Below, one piece after another: positions 36,001-48,000 of a stretch of 64,000 nucleotides of DNA. The notes beneath the pieces are model-generated. The model was not told where the DNA came from, did not search any database, and saw nothing but the letters and a program-made list of their open reading frames with translations. Source of the DNA: Quillaja saponaria. Its lineage: Eukaryota; Streptophyta; Magnoliopsida; Fabales; Quillajaceae. The stretch lies in the NCBI GenBank assembly GCA_029379385.1, contig CM055614.1, forward strand, positions 16,473,994-16,537,993, given 5' to 3'. Positions within the stretch are counted from its first letter, which is position 1. Each line of letters starts with the position of its first letter. The position numbers were made by a program, and so were the translations under genes.

Positions 36001-39000
36001 GAGTCGTGTCAGCTTGGCAAGCACACAGGTACTTCGTTTCCAAAGCATAGTCGTTTTAGAGTAGGGTCTCCCTTTCATCTTGTTCATACTGATGTTTGGG
36101 GTACTAGTTGTGTCAGTTCATTTTTGGGATTTCAGTATTTTGTAGCCTTTATTGATGACTATTCTCATTGCATGTGGTTATTTTTAATGAAAAATCGTTT
36201 CAAGTTATTTTCTATATTCCAACAGTTTTGTGCTGAAATTAAGACACAATTTGGTGTTTCTATTCGTATTTTGCGCAATGATAATGCATGTGAATACTTT
36301 TCTACATCATTTTAGCACTTTATGACATCTCAAAGTATGCTGCATCAATCATCTTGTTCTCACACCCCTCAAAAAATGGAGTTGCTAAGTGCAAAAAAAG
36401 ACATTTAATTGAAACAAGTCACACTCTATTACTTCATGGTCATGTTCCACTTCGGTTTTGGAGTGATGCTGTACTTACTGCATGCTACCTTATTAATCAC
36501 ATGCCATCTTCTACATTGTATAACAAAATTCCGCATGCTATCATCTTTCCTATTCATCCCTTATATTTACTTCCGCTTTGTATCTTTGGTTGCGTTTGTT
36601 TTGTTCATGATCTAACACCTGGGCAAGATAAACTCTCTTCCAAATCAATTAAGTGCATATTCTTGGATTATTCTCGCCTTCAAAAATGGTATAAATGTTA
36701 CTGTCCAGATAAGAATCATTACTTTACCTCCGCTTATGTCACATTTTTTTGAAGAATCTTCATTCTTTCCCTCGACTATTCTCGAGTCACCTCCTATCTC
36801 TGAGGCTCTTCCAGTTCCTTATCTTTGACCAAATGAACATGCATCATCTGCACCACTACCTGAATCTTCTACCTCATCCGAACGTCCTCTTTAGGTTTAC
36901 CATCGTCGTTCTCGGCCTGATCTTCCAGCATACACTGTTGATGTACCTGATGACCCACCTTCTGTACCAACACTTTCCTGTGCCTTGAATCCTACTTCAC
37001 CACCTATTTTACGAAAAGGTACTCGTTCAACTCGTAATCCTTATCCTATTTATACTTTTTTGAGTTATCATCGTTTATCTTCACCCTATTATGCATTTGT
37101 ATCCTCTTTGTCTTCTATTTCTGTTCCAAAGTCTACTAGTGATGCTCTTGCTCATCCCGTGTGGCGGCAGACCATGGTTGATGAAATGAATGCCTTACAT
37201 ACTAATGGTACTTAGGAACTAGTCTCTTTACCTTCTGGCAAATCCACTATTGGATGTAAATGGGTATACATCGTAAAAGTTCATCCTGATAGTTCTGTGG
37301 ATCACTTAAAGGTTAGATTGGTCGCAAAAGGCTACACTCGGGTCTATGGTGTAGATTATTTAGAAACTTTCTCTTCCGTAGCTAAAATTACTTCTATCAG
37401 GCTATTCATATCTCTAGCTGCTATTTTTGATTGGCCACTCTATCAATTGTACATCAAAAATGCTTTCTTACATGGTGACCTTGATGAAGAAGTCTTTATG
37501 GAGCAACTACCTGGTTTTGTTGCTCAGGGGGAGTCCGGTATAGTGTGTCGATTGAAAAAGTCTTTATATGACTTAAAGCAATCTCCCATAGCTTGGTTTA
37601 GTAGATTCAGTGAAATTGTTCTTAGTTTTGGCCTTCAGAGGTGTACTATTGATCACTCGGTTTTCTATAAACATGCATCTAATGGCAGAATTCGTTTAAT
37701 TGTATATGTGGATGATATTGTGATTACAGGTGATGATAATCATAGGATTCAGCAATTGAAATCATTCCTATAGTCTAAATTTCAAACTAAAGACTTAGGA
37801 CAGTTAAAATACTTCTTGGACATTGAGGTTGCGAGATCATAATTGGGGATTTATCTTTCTTAAAGAAAGTATGTCTTGAATGATATAGGTATGTTAGATT
37901 CTAAACCTGTAGACACTCCTATGGATCCCAACACTAAACTTGTACCGGATGAGGGGGAGCTACTAACAAATCCTGAGCAATACAGACATCTTGTTGGTAA
38001 GCTGAATTATCTTATAGTTACTAAACTAGATATTGCTTTTGCAATTAGTGTGGTTAACCAATTTCTTTCTCAGCCTCGAACATCTAATTGGAATGCTGTT
38101 ATTCGTATCCTAAGATACCTTAACACTGCACTCGGAAAGGGATTACTAATAAGAATCATGGGCACACTCTAATTCGAGAACATGGTCGTGGTCATACATT
38201 AGTTCATAAACATAATTCTACTCCAGTTCAAGGTAATATCGAAGCTGATTGGGCAGGCTCTCCATTTTACAAAAGATCAACTTCAGGATACTGTATATTT
38301 CTAGGTAGAAATCTTGTTTCATGGAAAAGCAAAAAGCAGACTGTTGTTGCAAGATCCAGTGCTGAATCTGAATACAGGACCATGACTCATATCACTACTA
38401 AGTTAGTTTGGCTGAAAAATCTATTAGACAAACTTGGATTTCAGCACTCACAGTCTATAGAGTTAGTATGTGATAATCAAGCTGCATTACATATTGTATC
38501 AAATCCAGTCTTTCATGAACAAACAAAACATCTAGAAGTTGACCGTCATTTCGTTTATGAGAAGCTTATAGATAATACAATCAAGACCATATATGCAAAA
38601 TCGGAAGATCAGTTAGTAGACTTATTCACAAAATCTTTAGCAGGAAACCGAATGCGATATCTATGCAACAAGCTTAAAACATATAATCTTTATGCTCCAA
38701 CTTGAGGGAGAGTGTTAGAGTGTAAATATAGACAACTTAGTTAGTGGGTCAAATTTCCTTATTTTAGTTTCCTTATTTATGTATAGTTGACTTACTTGTA
38801 CTCCACACAAGCTTGTACTCCACACAATCTCGTAGTATAAATATATTATCTTGGTATGAGAAATTCTCATCCAATTCATCAAAACACTTTGGGTATCTCT
38901 CTTTTAGGTTTTACAGATTAAAACCGTTCTGATAACCATGTTAACAGTAGAAAATAAAGAACAATGGAATTGGCGAGCCGACAAATTATTGCAGCCTCCT

Positions 39001-42000
39001 ATTTTATTTTTATTGTAGAGAGGCAATAAAATAAGACCAAAATACCGTTAAACCTATGCACACACTAAACCTAATTATGATAGCCGTCACACTCATAGAT
39101 ACTAGTACTCCTTAACAAGCACCAAGATTTTTAGAGTTTGACCATGTATTCCAAGCTTCAGAAGTTCATGACCAGTGAAAGGCTAAAAGGAGACACTTGA
39201 GCTTGACAGAAATATCTGAAATAAAATTTAAAGGATTGGAATAGAGAAATACATGTTAAATGCACCTATAATGGCGTTCAATTATCAGAAACAGAATTTT
39301 CAAAAAACTGGCTAATAGACGGTATTCAGATAAAGACCCTATTTCCTTTTCGTCTGAAACCTTGGCACAGCTCTAAGTTACAGTACTCTCATAAAGATCC
39401 AATGAAAAAAAAAAACGCAAAAAATATTAGAATACTCATAAGTCGTAAGTAATACCTGCCACAAGAAGTTGTCTACAGAAGGATCTGACTTGAGCAATGA
39501 AAGTATCTTATCAGTTTCAAGGAAAAAACAGAGCACCACAGAATCCGTGATAATGTCACATATATAAGGCTTTCCTGTCAGCACTTCATATAGGCCTAAA
39601 GTGCTCCCATGTGTAAAAGTTGGATGCAACGAGTGTTTGTTTCTTATGCTTTTGCTTGTCAACTGCCAAATAATAATGCTCAAATTGTAACACATTTACA
39701 TGCAAAATCAGAATGTTATACATCTTTAACTCCATATGCCAGTGTACATATAATTACCTTGACCACCCCACTAGAAATTAACCATATACCGTTTGGCTTG
39801 GAGCCTTCCCTGTAAAGTGTAACCCCACGCACTTTCATTATTTCTTTTGTAGAATTCGCAAGTGGTTCACGGACTGTAGAAGGAAGGGCCCCCAACATAG
39901 GATGGGTACTGATCAAATCTTTTATTTTAGGAATCTTCACTAAAGGAGGATTCCTTAGAAGTTTCTTTAAATCTTTCTGCAAAATGTTTCTACAGTTAAT
40001 CACGAGTGTACATAAGATAAAAAGAACACAACCGTACATGACATACATTTGAAAAACATACCTGCACATCATCATGAAGATGCAGCATCTCTTTTTCTTC
40101 CAATAATCCAGCCTTCTCAAGATTTTGAACATATTCAATTAAATGATTCAGCACTGAATATGTTACTTGCCTTGTTTTCACAACACGCAAAACCTGGAAA
40201 CCATATATTCATTTGATAAAATTAAGTAAAGATGGGAACATATCAATGATCTTTCCTTTGTTATATGCTCAGGTAATTATATATCAAACAACTTAGTAAC
40301 AAAATTGATTTGATCAAAAATGAAGACTACACCGTTGAACTTCAACATACAAAATCCAACCAGAATCCAATCCAAATAAAAACCAAAACAAGTCAAGTGA
40401 TGAGTTTAACTTACAAACCTGAGGGAATGTTTCACGAACATCTTCTAGGAACCTTCTTGCTTCTTCTCCTTCTACTTCACTTTCAGTAATAACGATAAAA
40501 GCAACATCACTGTCACCTAAAGAAGCATAAGAAATAAATGTAGTTTACTCCAAATATTGGATTACTGCTCTAAGCTTGAAAAGAATTATAAGACTAACTA
40601 CATTGTCTTGGTGACATCAGCCACACCCTGGAAAAGATTATCTGAACTGCATATTTTCTTCCTTTGCATATGGATCTGAACATTAACTAGCTATATCTTC
40701 TTATCATTATATCCAGCTTCCAAAGAAACGGTATTTTTTATTAGCTACTTTAATTATTTTATGACTCTTGCATGTTCCCCATAATAGTTAGTAGCAAATA
40801 ATGCAGTAAATGAAAGATACTCAATTGATGAAGTGCATAATTGGACTATGTATAACACTCCACTGGTGTCATCGTTTTTGGAGAAAATTGAGCAAAAATA
40901 TTTTAGCTAGAACCTGATTTGCGATGTTATATACCTTAAATGCTGATAATGATGCCTTAATTTCCTAGAATTGAGCTAGTACAATATGTTTCAAAAATAT
41001 GATTTTGTGCAGAAGTGCTAATAAAGATCAACAGATTACCAACTATCTCAAAAGCTGAGCTTTTAGGACATTACCCAACTATGCATCTGAGGAGTAATAC
41101 CCCTTCGTGTTTTCTTGCATTTCAAGCTCATAGTTTAGTACCTACAGTTCTGGTAAGCATATAGAACGCATGTATGTTAAAAATGAAAAGGATGTGTCCG
41201 CCATTTCAGATTGAATTGTATGAAATTAAACTGTGATTCTTCAAGCTCCAGAAATATTGATGTAAGCAATGGACCACATTTAATTGAACCCCAAAAGTTC
41301 AGCCACCAACCCTCTTTCCACCTATCTTCACACCAGTTTTTCCATACAACCAAGTTCGGCCACACAGGCTTCCAATCTAAGTGGCCAAAAAAAACTGAAC
41401 TTTTTACATTTAAAGTGAAAAATACTAGTTGCAATTGCACTTCCACTTCCATCACAGGAAACTATTATTTTAATTTATTTTTTTAAAAGGTAAATAAGAT
41501 GATAAGTTTATTAATTCCGAATAGATTACATAAATTTTTTCCTACACCACAATAAGAAACACTTAATAAATTAAAGAGTAAATTATACTCCCTTCCCTCG
41601 AGATTTCTCAGAATGACACTGATACCCAAAAATTAGAGTAAATGACACTCACCTCCTTCAACTCCATTATACCAATGGAATCTTATAACTTGTGGATGGA
41701 ATATGCTTTATTCTATCTTTTAACCATTTTTAAAAGTCAAAACATAGTTGAAAATAAATAATACAATTTACACATATCAAAAAACAATTAAATTTGTAAA
41801 AATAATCATAACATTTAAGAAGGAAAAATTAAAGACTCGAAAATGGAAATTTAGGAGCTAGATGCTGAGATTTTGGGTGTTGGTTATTTAATTACCTCCT
41901 TCTGCCATTTTCCCGTGATCATTTCATCCATTGATCTGTTAATTTTCTTTTGATCTTAATTGCATGAGATTCATACTTGCACTAAAAAGAATTAGAGTTG

Positions 42001-45000
42001 AACTAAGTGATTATCATGGTTGATTTGGAAGTTGTGAAGTTTTAGGTTGTCCAAAAGGTATTGCAAAATTTCATTTTTAATTTCAATAATAGAGAAGGAA
42101 TTCCCATAATTTGACTACGGCTCAAAAGCATAAAGCCCGAAAAGTCAAAAAATTGGCCAAAAACTGACTGGCCCAACACGCAACTGACCAAACCCGAACA
42201 TACATGTTTTGAAGTTAGCTTAGTTTTTTTACACTTTTACTAGGTCGGGTCAGTTGTTCGAGCCTCCAAAAAAATAAGGGGCAGTCAACCGACCCGACCG
42301 AAATACTACATATATGTTTCAAAGATAAGATGCCCGAGCTCTCTAGCCCAACTAAAAATAAACTATTCTATCAAGCTATAGCCCAATTACAAGTGAAACC
42401 CAACAAAACCCTAACAAACTATCTTACAACTATCCCCAAGTATACGGACTACAAATTACGATTGCTTGCTTTCTCTCTAGTGGTGGAATCATGACCTTCT
42501 TCTTCCTTTACTCTCTTGCTCACAAGATTTCGAAAATGTGAGGAAAAGGTATCTCTGGGTTTTATGGGAAGATGAAGGGGATGAATACATGAACGTATTC
42601 CTTCACTTGTCAAGGCAGATGTAGACTATGCTCACTTATCTACTTTTCTGATTCGTCAAGGATGCTATCCAGCAATCAATTAGAGAATAGAAGGCATTGG
42701 TGGTAAGATTTAGACAAATCAACCTTACGTTTTGCAATATGACAATTATCAGTTCTAATACTAAGAAAATTATCAATTTCGGTTTCTAGGTCCTGATTCT
42801 AGGTTTTGAAATTACTTGTATATATTGTATATTTTTTTTAATTATGAAAAATTATTGAGATCTGGTTCAGCCTTTCTTTATCCTTCTTCTTCCTTCAAAT
42901 TTGGTAACTGGGTTTAAGGATTTGTGTTGTGGAAAATAAACAACAGAAAATTGACTGAAACCAACCACAAGTGTTCAAATTAGAGGTGGGCTATATCTTT
43001 GAACAACCGACATCCTAAAATTTTAGGGAACTGACATAATCGGGTCGGCCGGTGAAAGGCGCAAAACTGACTGACCCGACCAAATGCTCTGCCCTTAATT
43101 TGATTAATGAAATATTCCTGAAAATCAAATGCAGAGCAAAAATGAAAGGAAAGCTTTTGCTAGCAAAAAATAAACTTTCAGCTACCTAAAATTTTTTTAC
43201 ATATATTTAAATTGTATTATTTTTTCATTCAAATTGAAGGTTTTAATAATTGATAACAGATGAAATAAAGCATATTTCACTCCAACATCCTAAGGTTATG
43301 TTAGCATAACAGATTTGAGGGCGTAGTGCATTTTTCCAAACTTTTGGGTGTCTAAGTGTTATTTCATTGAAACCTCAAATGGCAAGAGTATAATTTACTC
43401 TAAATTCAACTAGTTAAGTAGCCTACTCATTCTTGGTCACCAAATATTGATATATAAAAAAATTGACAAATTATTGGCAATACATTAAAACACATTCTCG
43501 TACATAATACCTTATTTTTGGAACATATTTTAGATTAATAAAGTAATATTCTCATGTGCATATATATATATATATATATTTGTATGTATAATTTCAAGTT
43601 TCATTTTTTTGCCATAGTTGAGTTCAGCTTTTTCGTCAAAAAACCCGTATTAGTACGTATCCCATACCGTAATTTATCCACCCCAGATAATATTAACTAT
43701 GATCACTCCTATCCCCACAAACAGGTGCAAAGATGAATCATCGCAAACTGACATTGTGCTGCCACCATAACAACAAAGACAAAGTACAACATGTATACAT
43801 CTACCTATCAACATAATAGATCTAATAGACTGCATTTATGTTATGAAGTTCCCACAATATAAATAAATAGAAATGAAAAATCCAGCGCAAATGCCCTAGC
43901 ATCATTATACTGCTGTGCAATCCAAAGGAAATAAATTACTCCTACCAATAACTTAACAAGATAGACTATTACATATTATATATGTCTAGGAGCAATTTAT
44001 CATACACTTACATGAAATATGGATAGCTGCAACTAAATTTTCAATTGAAACAGATATAAAGTAAAAGGACACAGATATCAAGTAGGACAAAAGGTGCTTC
44101 ACAAATTTACAATGACACTACAGATCTTCCATCCCATCATGTGATTAGGAGAGAACATTAACCCAAGGAATACTGTTAGATAGTTTTACTTATAGTTATA
44201 GTGTTGATAAGTGTCTACTGTAATAATAAATCTGCAATTAAATAATAAAGTCACAGTTTTTCCATAAGACCTATTGGAGACAAAATTGACTAAATTGCCA
44301 GGATAGTTACCTATAAATTCATGTAACTGTTGACGCGCAAGTCTGTGTCCACGAAGAAAAGCAGCACAAATGTAACATGCAGATTCCAACCTTTCCACTG
44401 TGAAATATGTAACTAACTTTTGCGGGATCATGCTTGTTTGAAGAAACTTGTAATAATTTGGGAAATGAACATTAGCTTTTAAACCTTTCCAATCACATAA
44501 AGACTCGTATGAAACCAAGTCAAGAGCTTCATCCACTGATTGCATCAGAATATTTGCAGTGGTTTGTGTAATTCTTCCCTCATCAAGCATCACCCAGTAA
44601 GCAGCTTGAACACCTAAACGAAATTGTATAAAAATTTGCAGAATAGGTCATATCAACATGTGGTAAGAAAAAAAATGATATAACAAACTACCAGTAGTAA
44701 CATTATTGGCACCTTGAGATCTTAAGTATTTAGAACAGTGATAATATTGTGTTATTAACCAGCCAACTATCATACGAATACATAACCCATAGAAGAGGCT
44801 GCTTCCCTATCAAAACCAGATTCAAATCTTCGTAATGAACAAGCAAAAAGTGACCAGACATGTGGAAATTCGTTTCCTTTCCTCTTATTAGAAAGTAAAA
44901 TTAATTATTATAAGAAGAGAAAAGTACAAGGCAGAAAGTGTCCTGTTCTTAAAGAGAGGATCAGTACAAGGAAATAAGTAAAAAAACTACCAAATCAGAA

Positions 45001-48000
45001 GTGCTTTTCTCTCCCTCTGAATGAACCAGAAGCTGAAGTCCACAAAGAAGAGGTGTCTCCTAAAGGAGTTGATTACACAAAACTTGATTCTTCAAAATTC
45101 TGGGATTCTAACTCCAACCAAATACATCCTACTATTGCAAACATTGCATGTCTCAGGAGAATTTTTCGTACTTTTTCCAACCCCTTTGAAATGAATCAAA
45201 TGAATCAAAACTCTTCCGGAGAATGTGGGCAGATACAAAAGTTCGATAATGCAAGCAAACGAACGATCCTTATTACTCCAAGCAAGAAATCAGCAGAAGA
45301 ACAATCGAGGTGAGAGTGAAGGTTAGGGTTTTCTCTTATACCAAGTTGAATTTTGGAGGAAATATCGTGTATTAATTCAAACAATTACAACCTATATATA
45401 CTCCCAAATTGTAAATACACAATACCCCTATACAAATAGTATTTACACCAACAGAAACCATCACAAATTCTTTATGTTCTAAACTCTAATCAAAGATGTA
45501 TATTGGCTATGAGCCTCCAAGAGCTTTTATGATTTACATGTATTTGAACCTTAGCATCCCATCCGTTTTGAAGAAGACCAAATTTACTTCAAAATCAGTT
45601 TATGCCAAAGAGAGTCAAATTCTAAAGGAAAATGCTAGACCATTCGTCCACACAGCAAGATTTTTGGAAGCCAAATTACCAAACTCTGGGCAACCTCTGA
45701 TTTATGCCCATAACCAATATCCCAACTAACCAAGCGAACTCCTTTGTTGTCCCACACCCTAGATCAAAGACAATCGCTCAGAAGATTCTCTTAATCATCG
45801 CAGATTCATAGAAAGAGAAAGATAGTAAATAAGAATTTCATGACAAAAAAGCTTTACTCAGAGTAAACCAACCATTAAAGGAAGAGGAAAAGCACATCCT
45901 TGTAGTCCTTTAAGTGCTAGTAAACAAAATGCACAATAGGGTTCTCAAAAGCATTCTTGCTACTAATAACTTTCTCCAAAGACTATTCCTTTTTGTTACA
46001 AATCTCCATAACCATTTTGCTTGAGTGCAGGATTAAAATCTCTCAAATTCCTCACTTCTAAACCCCCAAAATAAACTCGCCTGCATATATCAACCCATCC
46101 AACCATGTGAAATTTTTCCTCCCCATTTTTTCCACTTCATAGAAAGTCAAAAATGCTTTTTTTCAATCTCTTAGGTATTAACCAAGAGGTACACGGGGAC
46201 AAACTATTCATGGTTCTCACTTTGTATGGACTCCGAACTAATCTTGACTTGGTTTGTCATCATATTCTAGCTAGTCCCACTATTCCCTCCATGGAGGATG
46301 TCTTTGATTGACTATTATGTCTCTTCTCTTTGATGGTAACACCTATTGAGACTCCTCTCCCTGATTATTCTCCTCTAGTCTCCCAATCTAATAATCAAGG
46401 AGGCCGTGAGGGAGGAGGAGGTCGAGGCCATGCCTCCAATGCATTTAATATAACCGAATGGGCAATACCAAGGAATGTTGTTATAAGCTGCATGGTCGAC
46501 CACCTCATATAGCAAATATTGTTCAAAACAAGCAATCAAACATCTCCAGCTACGCCATCTGAAGCGGCTCATTATGATGAGTTCCTACAGTACCAAACTA
46601 CCAAGAAATCTTCCTCATCCACTCATATAGGATTTTGTCTTCTGCCTCTTTTAACATATTTCCTCAGGAACTTGGGTTCTATACTCTGGTGCATCTAACC
46701 ATATCTTTGGTAACCCTGAACTTTTCTCTCACATTGATAGTTCCTCACCATTTTCCACTTTTACTTTAGTTAATGATTCTAAAACAATTGTTAAGGGTAT
46801 AGGTCACATACATCTCTGCCCCTATTACCTTTGGAATCAATTTTCTATACCCCTGAATGTCCCTTAAGCTTAATTTCTGCTAGTAATTTAACTTGGTCTC
46901 TCAATTGCTTTGTCCACTTAATTGATGACTCTTTTATTATACAGAACCAGGGTACGCAACAGATGATTGGAACAGGGCGTAGTAATACCTCTACCACCTA
47001 CCTACATCTTCAGCGGCCTACTCTACAAATGTCTCACATGTTCTAATACAAAAGTCATTTAGGACATCCTAGTCTCTCCAAAATCCAAAAGATGGTCCCT
47101 CATTTATCCATTTTGTCATCTTTTTAATTGTGAGCCGTGTCAACTCGGCAAGCACGCACTAGCCGTAGTTAGTTCATCAATGGGATTTCATTACCTTGTT
47201 ACTTTCATTGGTGATTTTTCGTTGGTATACTTGGTTGTTTTAATGAAAAGTTATTCTGAACTATTTTCTAAATTTCTTAACAATTTTTCAGTTGGAATTC
47301 GAACAGACTTTAGTGCTCCTATTCGTATTTTACAAAGTGATAATGCCCACGAATATTTCTCTACCTCATTTCAACATTTATGGCTTCATAGGGAATGCTC
47401 CATCAATCCTCATATGTCACACTTTTCAACAAAATAGAGTTGTTGTGCGCAAAAAAAAAAAAAAACCGCCACTTAATTGAAACAACTCGAACCTATTACT
47501 ACATACTAAAGTTTCACACCTTTTTGGGGTGATATTGTTCTCACCGCATGGTATTAACTAGTCGAATACCATCTTAAGCATTGCATAATAAAATTCTGCA
47601 TGCTAATAAATTCCCCAATCATTCCCTATATTCTCTTCCACTTCGCATTTTTTGTTGCACGTGTTTTGCTTATGATTTAATACATGGATAGGATAAACTC
47701 TTAGCTAAATCCATTAAATGCGTCATTTTAGGATACTTTCGACTTCAAAAGGGATACAACTGTTATTCTCCAAAAAAATCAGTACTTCACCTTAGCAAAT
47801 GTTATTTTCTTCCACTACTACTGAGTGTGCTCCTATTTCTGAAGTACTTCCGGTTACTTACATTGGACCTCTATCTAATCCCAAACCATCTACCTCCTCA
47901 GATCGTCCTCTACAAGTTTATCATCGTTGTCTTTCGTCTGTACCTCTTGCAAGCCTTGTTGTTCAACTTGATGACTCTCACTCTGCTCCAGCTCCATCAC

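Larger units (their letters stand above)
34240..38915 (+). mobile_element. Ty1/copia retrotransposon, complete but inactive
   Basis: 5' LTR 34240-34425 and 3' LTR 38713-38915 share TGTTAGAGTGTAAATATA at the start and CTTTTAGGTTTTACA at the end, and are flanked by the exact duplication GATTA (34235-34239 and 38916-38920). A primer site TGTTATCAAAGC lies at 34426 and a polypurine tract TTGAGGGAGAG before 38713. The 3' LTR carries an extra tandem copy of a TTGTACTCCACACAA block. LTRs differ at roughly a dozen positions by eye. It is antisense to SOS1. Confidence 0.92.
33286..39117 (-). mobile_element. TRIM-like element carrying a nested copia element
   Basis: LTR-like ends 33286-33455 and 38939-39117 both start TGTTAA on the plus strand and share GAATTCAAGAGCTTG / GAATTGGCGAGCCG-type positions. 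They are flanked by the exact duplication AGCAC (33281-33285 and 39118-39122). The primer-like site at 38927-38938 reads TGGTTATCAGAA on the minus strand, giving minus orientation. Without the copia insertion it is about 1.15 kb with no coding capacity. Its interior holds two copies of an 88-bp-period repeat (33502-33664). The two LTRs are quite diverged, so the element is old. Confidence 0.7.
33069..39455 (-). other. SOS1: SOS1 intron, 6387 bp, nearly all nested retroelements
   Basis: Donor GCAG|GTATTA at 39455 and acceptor GCAG|GAGAG at 33069 bracket a TRIM-like element (33286-39117) that itself contains a copia element. Without the insertions the intron would be about 550 bp, similar to its neighbours. 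Confidence 0.88.

Noticed and set aside
45345..45480. LTR of another minus-strand copia with primer site TTGGTATAAGAG
   Set aside because: Only one copy is seen, the primer match is poor, and no partner LTR or duplication was found; mentioned only under the LINE entry.
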